DNA from: Mycolicibacterium moriokaense
Lineage (GTDB): Bacteria; Actinomycetota; Actinomycetes; Mycobacteriales; Mycobacteriaceae
DNA length: 64,000 nt
Direction: 5' to 3'
Assembly (NCBI RefSeq): GCF_003201655.1
Contig: NZ_QJJU01000019.1
Span: 48,747 to 112,746 of the forward strand
The notes beneath the pieces were generated by a model. That model did not search any database, had not been told where the DNA came from, and saw only the letters and a list, made by a program, of their open reading frames with translations. Every line of letters starts with the position of its first letter. Positions within the stretch are counted from its first letter, which is position 1. This document shows, piece by piece, positions 8,589 through 17,015 of this stretch. Both the position numbers and the translations under genes were made by a program.

Positions 8589-9566
8589 TCAAAGCGAAGC
8601 GGGCAGACCGAACGTCTCGAACGACGACATGTGGAAGGCAACGACGTGCGAGATGCCGTCCGGGCGGACGCTCATCACGTGCATCTGGAGCGGCTCGTGC
8701 ACACCGGTTTCCCGATTGATGATGTACAACGCCGCGGCAGGCTGACCGTTGGCCGTGGTGCGGATGAAGCGCATGTCCCCGGCGCGCTCGGCCGGGCAGT
8801 GCGTCTTCGACAGCAGGACGATGTTCTCCGGCCCCTGGTACCAGCCGTCGAACGGAGGCATCTCCCAGACGGCGTCCGCGGTGAACAACTCGACGAGCTT
8901 GTCAATGTCATAGCTCTCGAACGCGGCGATGTAGCGCGTCAGCAGATCCTGCGCCTCCGGCGAGTCCGGCGGCTGCAGCTGGTCGTCCTGGCTTGGGCCT
9001 GCAGCGTCGAGCTGCGCCCGCGCGCGCTGCAGCAGGCTGTTGACCGCGGCCGTCGAGGAACCGATCGCGTCGGCCACCTCGGCCGCCTTCCACTGCAGCA
9101 CCTCGCGCAGCACAAGCACTGCGCGTTGCCGCGGCGACAGATGCTGCAGCGCTGCGACGAAGGCCAGCCGCACCGACTCGCGGGAAGCGACGATGGTCGA
9201 GGGATCAGTGGGGTCGTCGTATTGATCCGGGAGGGGCTCCAGCCACGGCACCTCGTCACGCGCGGTGATGTCGTCGACGGGATCAGAGCTCGGCGCTCCC
9301 AATCCCGTCGGCAACGGGCGGCGCTGACGTGAGTCGAGCGCCGTCAGGCACGTGTTGGTGGCGATCCGGTACAGCCATGTCCGCAGTGAGGACTGACCCT
9401 TGAACCCGCCGTAGGCCTTCCACGCGCGCAGGTAGGTTTCCTGGACCAGGTCCTCGGCATCGTGCAACGAGCCGGTCATCCGGTAGCAGTGAGCCAGCAG
9501 CTCACGCCGGTGCGGCTCGGCCTTGAGCAGGAACTCGTCGTCGGTTTCGTGCGCGAGGACGGTCAC
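8589..9566 (-). CDS. sigG: ECF RNA polymerase sigma factor, SigG-like, with C-terminal SnoaL domain
   Basis: About 325 residues from GTG 9566; a TTG at 9596 would add ten. Region 2 is clear (RRELLAHCYRMTGSLHDAED, then LVQETYLRAWKAYGGF), region 4 is LSPRQRAVLVLREVLQWKAA followed by EVADAIGSSTAAVNSLLQRA. The last 120 residues form a SnoaL-like domain (FTADAVWEMPPFDGWYQGPE) as in SigG/SigJ-type factors, where this domain replaces a classical anti-sigma partner. Divergent from the monoacylglycerol lipase gene, exactly as sigG and Rv0183 are in M. tuberculosis. In that species sigG is linked to the DNA-damage response; no such box was resolved here. Confidence 0.88.
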   Translation of the reverse strand: MTVLAHETDDEFLLKAEPHRRELLAHCYRMTGSLHDAEDLVQETYLRAWKAYGGFKGQSSLRTWLYRIATNTCLTALDSRQRRPLPTGLGAPSSDPVDDITARDEVPWLEPLPDQYDDPTDPSTIVASRESVRLAFVAALQHLSPRQRAVLVLREVLQWKAAEVADAIGSSTAAVNSLLQRARAQLDAAGPSQDDQLQPPDSPEAQDLLTRYIAAFESYDIDKLVELFTADAVWEMPPFDGWYQGPENIVLLSKTHCPAERAGDMRFIRTTANGQPAAALYIINRETGVHEPLQMHVMSVRPDGISHVVAFHMSSFETFGLPASL

Positions 9567-9616
9567 CTGGCCGAGCTTACGCAGACCCCCCGACAACTAC
9601 TCGTTACTCTCCCCTG

Positions 9617-10456
9617 ATGGCCACCACCCGGACCGAACGCAGCTTCGACGGTGTCGGGGGCGTGCGCATCGTCTATGACGTGTGGACGCCCGATACCGAC
9701 CCGCGCGGGGTCGTCGTGCTCGCGCATGGGCTTGGCGAGCATGCCCGCCGCTACGACCACGTCGCGCAGCGGTTAGGCGAATCCGGGCTCATCACCTACG
9801 CCCTGGACCATCGAGGCCACGGCCGTTCCGGCGGCAAGCGGGTCTATCTGCGGGACATCTCCGAGTACACCGGCGACTTCCACACGCTGGTCGGAATCGC
9901 GGCCGATGACCACCCTGGGCTCAAACTCGTCGTGCTTGGCCACAGCATGGGTGGGGCCATCGTGTTCACCTACGGCGTCGAGCATCCCGATGACTACACC
10001 GCCATGGTGCTGTCCGGCCCCGTGGTCGCTGCCCAGGACGCGGTGTCGTCGGTGAAGATGTTCGTCGCCAAGATGCTCGGCAAAATCGCGCCGGGCCTGC
10101 CCGTCGAAGAGCTGCCCGCCGATGCGGTGTCCCGTGACCCCGAAGTCGTGGCCGCATACATCGCCGACCCGTTGGTCCACCACGGCAAGATTCCTGCCGG
10201 CATCGCCCGCGCATTCCTCGGAATCGCTGAGACCATGCCCCAGCGCGCGGGCGCGCTGACCGCGCCGCTGCTCGTCGTGCACGGCGAGCAGGACAAGCTG
10301 GTCCCCGCCGCAGGCAGCCGCCACCTGGTCGAGTGCGTGGGATCCACCGATGTGCACCTGAAGGTTTACCCGGAGCTCTACCACGAGGTGTTCAATGAGC
10401 CAGAACGCGACGTGGTGCTCGACGACGTAGCATCCTGGATCGAGGTTCGCCTTTGA
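9617..10456 (+). CDS. Monoacylglycerol lipase (Rv0183-like)
   Basis: 279 residues, alpha/beta hydrolase. The nucleophile elbow GHSMGG places Ser at residue 110, the position known in M. tuberculosis Rv0183. The oxyanion-hole region LAHGLGEHARRY, the lid after it, and the acid and His (HGEQDKLVP, and YHEVFNEPE near the C terminus) are all present. It cleaves monoacylglycerols to glycerol and fatty acid, at the cell wall in M. tuberculosis. The TTGA overlap with the next gene shows translational coupling. Confidence 0.92.
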   Translation: MATTRTERSFDGVGGVRIVYDVWTPDTDPRGVVVLAHGLGEHARRYDHVAQRLGESGLITYALDHRGHGRSGGKRVYLRDISEYTGDFHTLVGIAADDHPGLKLVVLGHSMGGAIVFTYGVEHPDDYTAMVLSGPVVAAQDAVSSVKMFVAKMLGKIAPGLPVEELPADAVSRDPEVVAAYIADPLVHHGKIPAGIARAFLGIAETMPQRAGALTAPLLVVHGEQDKLVPAAGSRHLVECVGSTDVHLKVYPELYHEVFNEPERDVVLDDVASWIEVRL

Positions 10457-11448
10457 AACGCGTTGTTGTGCTGGCTATTTCGCTGGTGCTGGTGCTGGCG
10501 CTGGCCGGCTGCTCGTCGCAGGATCATCGCTGGGTCGACGACGAGGTCACCTTCGACGCCGACGGCCTGACCATCCACGGCACCTACCGGCACCAGCAGG
10601 GCGCCGGTCCCGGACCTGCGGCGCTGCTGATCTCCGAGAGCGGGCCGACGGACCGCAACGGCGACAACGCGGTCGTCGGTCCCATCGGCAACATGCGCCA
10701 ACTGGCCGAGCACCTCTCGGACCGCGGCATCGCCAGTCTGCGCTACGACAAGGTCGGTACCGGCAAGACCGGCATCGGTTCATACCGGAGCCACCCCAAC
10801 GACGTCGTCAGCGCCGTCTACACAAAGGGTGCCGAGGCCGCCGTTCGCTACCTCGCTGATCAGCCAGGCACCGACAAGGCGCAGATCTCGGTATACGGAC
10901 ACGGTGAGGGCGCCATCCATGCGTTGACGCTTGCGGCCGACACCACGCCCGGCGCGCCGAAGATCCACTCGCTGGGCCTGTTTCAGCCGCTGCCCGGCCG
11001 TTACCTCGACATCATCACCAACCGGGTGCGGGGCGACGCGAGCCCCGAGACGCTGTCGGCGTGGCTGGCGGCCGTCGATGAGATCCGGGCCAAGGGCACC
11101 GTGCCCGCCAAGCTGCCGGAGGGGTTGAACGCCATCATCAACCCGGGCAATGTGAAGGCGGTAGTCGAGACGGACAAGATCGACCCGCTGGAGCTTGCCG
11201 CGAAGGTGCCCGCAGGCACTCCGGTCTTGTTGACATGCTCGGACACCGACAGCCAAGCCAAATGCGACACCGAGAAGCCCATGATCGATGCGCTGCAACA
11301 CACCCAGCTGAAGGTTGTCGAACTCAAGGGTGTCAACCATGTGCTGCACGACGATCCCAGCGACAGCATCGCGAACCTCACCAAGCCGGCGCCGCTTTCT
11401 CCACAGGTGGTCACGGCGCTCGACGTCTTTGTCGGCCAAAAGTCCTAA
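10453..11448 (+). CDS. Alpha/beta-hydrolase-like lipoprotein lacking the nucleophile serine
   Basis: 331 residues, TTG start overlapping the stop of the lipase gene. A lipoprotein signal peptide ends at the lipobox LALAGCSS. The fold resembles dienelactone-type hydrolases (LLISESGPTDRNGDN, then LRYDKVGTGKTG). At the nucleophile elbow the sequence is YGHGEGA: Gly151 stands where GHSEGA-type relatives have Ser. His is kept (KGVNHVLHDD). It may be a binding protein or pseudoenzyme that works with the adjacent lipase; if so it sits on the outer leaflet of the membrane. Function unknown. Confidence 0.8.
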   Translation: MKRVVVLAISLVLVLALAGCSSQDHRWVDDEVTFDADGLTIHGTYRHQQGAGPGPAALLISESGPTDRNGDNAVVGPIGNMRQLAEHLSDRGIASLRYDKVGTGKTGIGSYRSHPNDVVSAVYTKGAEAAVRYLADQPGTDKAQISVYGHGEGAIHALTLAADTTPGAPKIHSLGLFQPLPGRYLDIITNRVRGDASPETLSAWLAAVDEIRAKGTVPAKLPEGLNAIINPGNVKAVVETDKIDPLELAAKVPAGTPVLLTCSDTDSQAKCDTEKPMIDALQHTQLKVVELKGVNHVLHDDPSDSIANLTKPAPLSPQVVTALDVFVGQKS

Positions 11449-11457
11449 TCTGGCGCA

Positions 11458-12207
11458 ATGACTGACGACAAGATGCTGGCGCGGATCGCCGCGCTGCTTC
11501 GCCAGGCCGAGGGCACCGACAACCAGCATGAGGCCGACGCGTTCATGTCCGCCGCACAACGGCTGGCCACCGCGACGTCCATCGACCTTGCGGTCGCGCG
11601 CACACATTCGGACAAGCGCACGAAAGCGCAGACGCCCGTGCAGCGCACCATCACCATCGGCAACGCTGGCGCCCGCGGGTTACGCACCTACGTGCAGCTT
11701 TTCACGGTGATCGCGCACGCTAACGACGTGAAGTGCGACGTCGCGTCCAACTCGACCTTCGTCTACGCGTACGGCTTCGCCGAGGACATCGACGCAAGCC
11801 ATGCGCTGTACGCCAGCCTGGTGATGCAGATGGTGAAGGCGTCGCAGTCCTACATATCCTCCGGTGCGCACCGGCCGACACCGACCATCACCGCGCGGCT
11901 CAACTTCCAGCTGGCGTTCGGGGCCCGCGTCGGCAGCCGACTGTCGGAGGCACGTGAGCAGGCGCAGCGCGAAGCCACCAATGGCCGTGACAGCCGCCCG
12001 GGAACCGCTATCGCGTTACGGAACAAGGATCTTGAGCTCAAGGACTTCTACCGCGAGACCTCCCCAGCCCGCGGCACGTGGCGGGCCACCACGGCGACGG
12101 CGGGCTATTCGTCGGCGGCCAGGCGCGCTGGGGACAAAGCAGGCAGGCGAGCACGGCTGGGCAACAGCGCCGAACTGGCCGGTGCCCGTTCGGCATTGGA
12201 TAAGTGA
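11458..12207 (+). CDS. DUF2786 domain protein (Rv0184-like)
   Basis: 249 residues. The N-terminal MLARIAALLRQAEGTDNQHE and then ADAFMSAAQRLATATSID match DUF2786, a short helical module of unknown function. A central region FTVIAHANDVKCDV and a Lys/Arg/Ala-rich tail (RAGDKAGRRARLGN) follow. Length equals that of Rv0184 and the neighbour is the Rv0185-like gene, overlapping by 4 bases, so the pair is conserved. The basic tail might bind nucleic acid; this is only an inference. Confidence 0.85.
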   Translation: MTDDKMLARIAALLRQAEGTDNQHEADAFMSAAQRLATATSIDLAVARTHSDKRTKAQTPVQRTITIGNAGARGLRTYVQLFTVIAHANDVKCDVASNSTFVYAYGFAEDIDASHALYASLVMQMVKASQSYISSGAHRPTPTITARLNFQLAFGARVGSRLSEAREQAQREATNGRDSRPGTAIALRNKDLELKDFYRETSPARGTWRATTATAGYSSAARRAGDKAGRRARLGNSAELAGARSALDK

Positions 12208-12701
12208 CGCCGCGCGACACGCAGCGGGCAAAGGTATACGCCGCCGAGGAATTCGTGCGGACGCTGTTCGACCGCGCGGCCGAGCACGGCAACCGCGTCG
12301 TCGACTTTTTCGGCACGCAACTGACGCTGCCGCCCGAAGCGCGGTTCGCGTCGGCACCATCGGCTCAGCGCTACGTCGACGAGGTGCTGGCACACCCCGC
12401 TGTCCGCGCGCGCTGGCCTTCCGTCGGCGCGCTTACGGTGCGGGCCCGCCGCGGGGCGGCCGCCGCACACTATGAGCGCTCCGACGAGGATGGCGCGACC
12501 GTCGCCGTGCCCGACCGTCGCTCCACGTGGGCGTTGCGTGAACTCGTCGTGCTACACGAGATCGCCCATCACCTGAGCGACGCCGAACCGGCGCACGGGC
12601 CGCAGTTCGTCGCGACGCTCTGCGGGCTGGCAGAGGTGGTGATGGGGCCGGAGGTCGCCCACGTGTTGCGGGTCGTGTACGCCAAAGAAGGTGTGCGGTA
12701 G
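12204..12701 (+). CDS. Putative zinc metallohydrolase, TIGR04338-type (Rv0185-like)
   Basis: 165 residues from GTG 12204, overlapping the previous gene by 4 bases (GTGA). The motif LHEIAHHL gives a HExxH zinc site, followed by GPQFVATLCGLAEVVMGPE, the C-terminal helix seen in SprT-like and related small metalloproteases. The family is actinobacterial and uncharacterised. Constant pairing with the DUF2786 gene suggests the two act together. Confidence 0.82.
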   Translation: MTPRDTQRAKVYAAEEFVRTLFDRAAEHGNRVVDFFGTQLTLPPEARFASAPSAQRYVDEVLAHPAVRARWPSVGALTVRARRGAAAAHYERSDEDGATVAVPDRRSTWALRELVVLHEIAHHLSDAEPAHGPQFVATLCGLAEVVMGPEVAHVLRVVYAKEGVR

Positions 12702-12711
12702 CGTTTGTCGT

Positions 12712-13374
12712 GTGACAGAGCCGGACCCGAAGGCACTCGACGAGCTGTTCAACCGCGTGTTGCGAAGCGAGGACGACGCGCTGATCGCTGCGCGAGAGGC
12801 GGGTGCGGCCGCCGGGATGCCCGCGATCGAGGTGTCGGCCCAGCACGGGAAGCTCTTGTTCCTGTTGGCGACGGCCACGCACGCCACCCGGGTACTGGAG
12901 ATCGGCACGCTCGCGGGATACAGCACCATCGAACTGGCCCGCGGCGTCGGTGCAGGCGGCCGGGTGGTCACGCTCGAGTACGAACCCAGGCATGCCGAGG
13001 TGGCGCGTCAGAACCTGGCGCGCGCCGGGGTCGACGACCGTGTCGAGGTGATCGTCGGCGCGGCACTGGACACGCTGTCGACACTCGTCGGGCGTGAGGA
13101 ACCGTTCGACCTGATCTTCATCGACGCCGACAAGGAGAACAACGTCGCCTACGTCGAGTGGGCGATCAAACTCGGCGCGCCGGGTTCAATCATCGTGGTG
13201 GACAACATCGCTCGCTCCGGGCGCGTGCTCGATCCGGCTCCCGACGACCTGCAGGCCCGCGCCGTACGCGACATGCTGGAGATGATGGGCGAAAATCCCC
13301 GCCTCGATGCGGCGGCGATCCAGACTGTCGGCACCAAGGGCTGGGACGGCTTCGCGGTCGCGATCATCAAATAG
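12712..13374 (+). CDS. SAM-dependent O-methyltransferase, family 3 (Rv0187-like)
   Basis: 220 residues from GTG 12712, the same length as Rv0187. It has the class I methyltransferase core: VLEIGTLAGYSTIELARGV for SAM, VTLEYEPRHAEVARQNL, and FDLIFIDADKENNVAYVEWA with the metal-binding Asp (IDADK) and VDN of the catechol O-methyltransferase-like family. Cation-dependent methyl transfer to a hydroxyl is expected; the acceptor is unknown. It lies 10 bases after the metallohydrolase gene. Confidence 0.88.
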   Translation: MTEPDPKALDELFNRVLRSEDDALIAAREAGAAAGMPAIEVSAQHGKLLFLLATATHATRVLEIGTLAGYSTIELARGVGAGGRVVTLEYEPRHAEVARQNLARAGVDDRVEVIVGAALDTLSTLVGREEPFDLIFIDADKENNVAYVEWAIKLGAPGSIIVVDNIARSGRVLDPAPDDLQARAVRDMLEMMGENPRLDAAAIQTVGTKGWDGFAVAIIK

Positions 13375-13448
13375 CCGGGGTAGTAACCCTCAGCGCGACA
13401 GGCTGCCGAGTTCGCGGCGTTCCGCAGCGCTGCGACAATCCGCTGGAC

Positions 13449-13469
13449 TTGCGTAAAAGAGCGTAATCT
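13449..13469 (+). promoter_or_regulatory. Candidate promoter/operator before the SPW-repeat gene
   Basis: GCGTAA occurs twice, at 13451-13456 and 13461-13466, ten bases (one helical turn) apart, and the second copy runs into TAATCT, which fits the mycobacterial -10 pattern TAnnnT. No clear -35 is present. The downstream gene has the ribosome-binding site AAAGGAA shortly before its ATG at 13533. Confidence 0.3.
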
Positions 13470-13532
13470 TGATGGTGATGAATGGGTATTGCAGGCCCCA
13501 AAACGTTTGCCGGATAACAGAAAGGAAACGAA

Positions 13533-13964
13533 ATGACAACAGCCCATACATCAATCGATCAACATCCTGACATATTGGCTCTTCGCGCGAGCTACGACCG
13601 CGCAGCCGAGTCGATGACCGCGCAGGCCACCTTCGGCCTGACGTTGCTGACGGCGATATACGTTGCCCTGTCACCGCATATCGTCGGCTTCGACACCTTC
13701 ACGCGGCTACCTGCCAGCGATCTGATTGTAGGAATCACCGTTGCTGTCCTGGCGATGTGCTTCGGCTCGGCACTCGACCGTACCCACGGCATGACGTGGA
13801 CGCTGCCGGTCTTCGGTGTGTGGATCTTCTTCTCACCGTGGATCTTCGTCGCGTCACCGACCGCGAGCATGATCTGGTCACACATGATCTGCGGTCTGCT
13901 GATCACCGTGTGCGGCCTATACGCCGTGTATTTCGGAATGCGCGTTCGCGGTTCCGAGCACTAG
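13533..13964 (+). CDS. SPW-repeat membrane protein (Rv0188-like)
   Basis: 143 residues with four hydrophobic helices. One SPW motif is seen in GVWIFFSPWIFVASP near residue 95; the first helical pair (LTLLTAIYVALSPHIVGF) carries a degenerate copy. The N-terminal 25 residues are soluble and contain QHPDILALRASYDRAAES, typical of this mycobacterial group. Same length as Rv0188. Function unknown. A 10-base-pair hairpin follows its stop. Confidence 0.85.
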   Translation: MTTAHTSIDQHPDILALRASYDRAAESMTAQATFGLTLLTAIYVALSPHIVGFDTFTRLPASDLIVGITVAVLAMCFGSALDRTHGMTWTLPVFGVWIFFSPWIFVASPTASMIWSHMICGLLITVCGLYAVYFGMRVRGSEH

Positions 13965-13979
13965 ACAGGCACAACAAGA

Positions 13980-14002
13980 CCGGCCGGGGTGACCCCGGCC
14001 GG
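13980..14002 (+). terminator. GC-rich hairpin after the SPW-repeat gene
   Basis: CCGGCCGGGG (13980-13989) and CCCCGGCCGG (13993-14002) form a perfect 10-base-pair stem with a TGA loop, 16 bases after the stop at 13964. There is no U tract, as is common for mycobacterial terminator-like hairpins, so its activity is uncertain. Confidence 0.5.
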
Positions 14003-14097
14003 CCGCCCTGGCCGCCGACCGCGCCGCCGGTGGTTTCCTCCCGCGCTCGTCTCCGATTCGCCAACAAGTGACCGCGTGGGTGTGTTATGGCAGTGGC

Positions 14098-14613
14098 ATG
14101 TCAAGTACTCTGCCGATAGCCGTTTTTGCCGCGTGTGCCGCGCTGATCGCCTCGCCCATCGCTCACGCGGACCGAGCTGAACCACCGCCGCTGTACGGGT
14201 CCTACGACGTGTTCATCGACTTCTCGAAGCAGACGTTCAACGGTATGCCGACACCGATGGCTCCGATAACGGTGCCTGTCGAATTCACCACCCATTGTGA
14301 TGTGAACGGTTGCGTCATGCGCATGGACAACAAGGACGACCATGCCCGCAATCCAGGCGCTCCCTTGGCCTACGAGTACAGATGGAACAACGACCGTTGG
14401 GAAACGAGCGGTGAGTATCCCTACTTCTGCGATCGCAACAACCCCAAGAGCGCCGTGAAGGCCCAACGCTCGGACTACTGGATCCCGAACCCTGACGGTA
14501 GCTTCTTCGGAGAGCGGACGCTCATCACGGATGGTGCCGGATGCCCAGGTGAGGGACCAGGCACCCATTTGGTGCCGATATCACTGACCCCCGTCGACCC
14601 GCCTCCGCGGTAG
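14098..14613 (+). CDS. Small secreted protein of unknown function
   Basis: About 171 residues from ATG 14098. Residues 1-24 form a signal peptide (LPIAVFAACAALIASPIAHA) with cleavage after HA. The mature part holds YDVFIDFSKQTFNGMPTP, a Cys pair in THCDVNGCVMRMDN, and two further Cys (YFCDRNN, GAGCPG), so two disulphides are likely. It resembles a set of mycobacterial exported proteins with a similar beta-rich layout, but I cannot name a family. It stands alone between the SPW gene and the convergent ilvD. Confidence 0.72.
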   Translation: MSSTLPIAVFAACAALIASPIAHADRAEPPPLYGSYDVFIDFSKQTFNGMPTPMAPITVPVEFTTHCDVNGCVMRMDNKDDHARNPGAPLAYEYRWNNDRWETSGEYPYFCDRNNPKSAVKAQRSDYWIPNPDGSFFGERTLITDGAGCPGEGPGTHLVPISLTPVDPPPR

Positions 14614-14626
14614 CGACGGTTGAGGC

Positions 14627-16336
14627 CTAGCCGCAGACCGCGCCGCCCGCCGCCGAGCCGACCAGCTTGACGTACTTGGCCAGCACGCCGGTGGTGTAGG
14701 TCGGCGGCAACGGCTCGAAATTGGCTTTGCGCGACTCGAATTCGGCCGGGTCGACCAGCACATCCAGCGTGCCGTTCGCGACGTCGAGGCGGATGCGGTC
14801 GCCATCCTGTAGGAACGCGATCGGCCCGCCGTCGACCGCCTCGGGGGCAACGTGGCCGACGCACAGTCCCGTGGTGCCACCGGAGAACCGGCCGTCGGTC
14901 ATCAGCAGCACGTCCTTGCCAAGCCCCGCGCCTTTGATCGCGCCGGTGATCGCGAGCATCTCCCGCATTCCCGGGCCGCCCTTGGGTCCTTCGTAGCGGA
15001 TCACAACTACGTCGCCCGCGGTGATGGTGCCGTCCTCGAGGGCGTCCAGCGCGGCCCGCTCACGTTCGAAAACCCTCGCGGTGCCCTCGAACACGTCGGA
15101 ATCAAAGCCGGCCGACTTCACCACCGCACCCTCCGGGGCAAGTGATCCGCCCAGAATCGTGATGCCGCCCGTCGGGTGGATCGGATTGTCTAGCGCACGC
15201 AGCACCTTGCCGTCGGGATCGGGCGGCGCGATGTGAGCCAGGTTCTGGGCCATCGTCTGCCCCGTGACGGTAAGGCAATCACCATGCAGCAGACCGGCAT
15301 CCAGCAACGCCTTCATCACAACGGGCACACCGCCGATGCGGTCGACGTCGGTCATCACGTGCTGGCCGAACGGCTTGACGTTGGCGAGATGCGGCACCTT
15401 CGAGCCGACACGAGTGAAGTCCTCGAGCGTCAGCTTGACGTTGGCCTCGTGGGCGATCGCCAGCAGGTGCAGCACCGCGTTGGTCGAGCCGCCGAACGCC
15501 ATCACCACCGCAATCGCGTTCTCGAACGCCTCCTTGGTCATGATGTCGCGCGTGGTGATGCCGCGACGCAGCAGTTCGACGACGGCCTGGCCGCTGCGGC
15601 GCGCGAACCCGTCGCGCCGGCGGTCGGTGGCGGGCGGCGCTGCGCTGCCAGGCAACGACATCCCCATTGCCTCTGCGGCGCTGGCCATCGTGTTGGCGGT
15701 GTACATGCCGCCGCATGCGCCCTCGCCGGGACAGATCGCGCGTTCGATCGCGTCGACGTCCTCGCGTGGCATCAGCCCGCGCGTACAGGCGCCGACGGCC
15801 TCGAACGCGTCGATGATCGTCACCTCACGCTCGGTGCCGTCTGACATCTTGGCGATGCCGGGCAGGATCGAGCCGGCGTAGAGGAACACGTTGGCCAGGT
15901 CGAGACGCGCGGCGGCCATCAGCATGCCCGGCAGCGACTTGTCGCAGCCGGCCAGCAGGACCGATCCGTCCAGGCGCTCGGCCTGCATGACGACCTCGAC
16001 GCTGTCGGCGATCACCTCTCGCGACACCAGCGAGAAGTGCATGCCCTCGTGTCCCATGGAGATGCCGTCGGACACCGAGATCGTGCCGAACTCCATCGGG
16101 AAGCCGCCCGCGGCGAATACCCCGTCCTTGACGGCCTTCGCCAGCCGGTCCAACGACAGGTTGCACGGGGTGATCTCGTTCCACGACGAGCCGACACCGA
16201 TCTGCGGCTTGGCGAAGTCTTCGTCGCCCATGCCTACTGCCCGCAGCATCCCGCGGGCGGCGGCCTTCTCCAGGCCGTCGGTGACGTCGCGGCTGCGGGG
16301 CTTCATATCGGGGGTATCGGTGGGCAGTGAGGGCAT
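14627..16336 (-). CDS. ilvD: Dihydroxy-acid dehydratase
   Basis: About 569 residues from ATG 16336; the open frame runs much further upstream but MPSLPTDTPDMKPRSRDVTD is the family start. Fe-S and active-site motifs are present: LLAGCDKSLPGML, CPGEGACGGMYTANTMA, and the C-terminal DGRFSGGTTGLCVGHVAPEA. It makes 2-oxo acids in valine, leucine and isoleucine synthesis. Divergent from the copper module, as ilvD and ricR are neighbours in M. tuberculosis (Rv0189c, Rv0190). Fe-S dehydratases are known copper targets, which makes this adjacency suggestive. Confidence 0.95.
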   Translation of the reverse strand: MPSLPTDTPDMKPRSRDVTDGLEKAAARGMLRAVGMGDEDFAKPQIGVGSSWNEITPCNLSLDRLAKAVKDGVFAAGGFPMEFGTISVSDGISMGHEGMHFSLVSREVIADSVEVVMQAERLDGSVLLAGCDKSLPGMLMAAARLDLANVFLYAGSILPGIAKMSDGTEREVTIIDAFEAVGACTRGLMPREDVDAIERAICPGEGACGGMYTANTMASAAEAMGMSLPGSAAPPATDRRRDGFARRSGQAVVELLRRGITTRDIMTKEAFENAIAVVMAFGGSTNAVLHLLAIAHEANVKLTLEDFTRVGSKVPHLANVKPFGQHVMTDVDRIGGVPVVMKALLDAGLLHGDCLTVTGQTMAQNLAHIAPPDPDGKVLRALDNPIHPTGGITILGGSLAPEGAVVKSAGFDSDVFEGTARVFERERAALDALEDGTITAGDVVVIRYEGPKGGPGMREMLAITGAIKGAGLGKDVLLMTDGRFSGGTTGLCVGHVAPEAVDGGPIAFLQDGDRIRLDVANGTLDVLVDPAEFESRKANFEPLPPTYTTGVLAKYVKLVGSAAGGAVCG

Positions 16337-16383
16337 GGGTCTCAGTATGCCGCCGGTGTTTCGACCGGCCAAACCGTTATCCA

Positions 16384-16398
16384 TACCCCCACGGGGTA
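16384..16398 (+). promoter_or_regulatory. RicR/CsoR-type copper operator
   Basis: TACCCC-CAC-GGGGTA is a perfect 6-base inverted repeat with the C/G-block layout of mycobacterial RicR and CsoR operators. It ends 10 bases before the ATG of the DUF305 gene, so bound protein would cover the start of transcription. The ricR gene is the second gene of this operon, so autoregulation is expected. Confidence 0.8.
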
Positions 16399-16408
16399 CC
16401 CTGGGTGC

Positions 16409-17014
16409 ATGACGTCTGTGACTCACCGAGTAGCCGCAGCGCTGGCCGCCGTGGCCGCGGCTCTGCTTCTGTCGTCGTGCAGCACCCCGGCGTCGGATGG
16501 ACACACGGGTCATGAGCACGCTGACGAGCCCGCCATCACCGGGCAGCCGGCAGGCTACAACGCCGACGATGTCGCGTTCGCCACCAACATGATTCCGCAC
16601 CACAAACAGGCTGTCGACCTGTCGGCGATGGTGCCCGAACGTTCCACCAACGCCGGGCTCGTCGCGCTGGCCCAGCAGATCTCGGCCGCGCAGCAACCGG
16701 AGATCAACGTCATGAAGGTGTTCCTGGTGCAGTGGAACGAGAATCCCGACAGCAATTCCGGGCACAGCGGCCACGGGAACGCGATGCAGGGCATGGTCGA
16801 TGCGGCCACCATGACCAAGTTGGAGTCGCTGACCGGCGCGGAGTTCGACAAACTGTGGCTGGAGTCGATGATCAGCCACCACCAGGGCGCGATCGAGATG
16901 GCCAAGGCCGAGATCGCCAACGGCGACAACGTGGACGCCAAGAACTTGGCCAAGAACATCGTCACAACGCAGGAAGCCGAGGTCGGCCAGATGAAGCAGA
17001 TGGTGGGAGGCTGA
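16409..17014 (+). CDS. DUF305 lipoprotein, probable copper-binding
   Basis: 201 residues. Lipoprotein signal peptide with lipobox LLLSSCST, then a His-rich linker (DGHTGHEHADE). Two DUF305 halves follow, each with the mark M-I-x-H-H: FATNMIPHHKQAVDLSAM and WLESMISHHQGAIEMAKAEI. Met- and His-rich DUF305 proteins such as cyanobacterial CopM bind copper outside the cytoplasm. The gene is placed directly behind a RicR-type operator and one base before ricR, so it should be induced by copper. In M. tuberculosis this gene is not present between ilvD and ricR. Confidence 0.88.
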   Translation: MTSVTHRVAAALAAVAAALLLSSCSTPASDGHTGHEHADEPAITGQPAGYNADDVAFATNMIPHHKQAVDLSAMVPERSTNAGLVALAQQISAAQQPEINVMKVFLVQWNENPDSNSGHSGHGNAMQGMVDAATMTKLESLTGAEFDKLWLESMISHHQGAIEMAKAEIANGDNVDAKNLAKNIVTTQEAEVGQMKQMVGG

Positions 17015-17015
17015 A

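Noticed and set aside
16336..16882. Longer ilvD start
   Set aside because: The added 180 residues have no family match and overlap the divergent copper gene. ATG 16336 gives the usual length.
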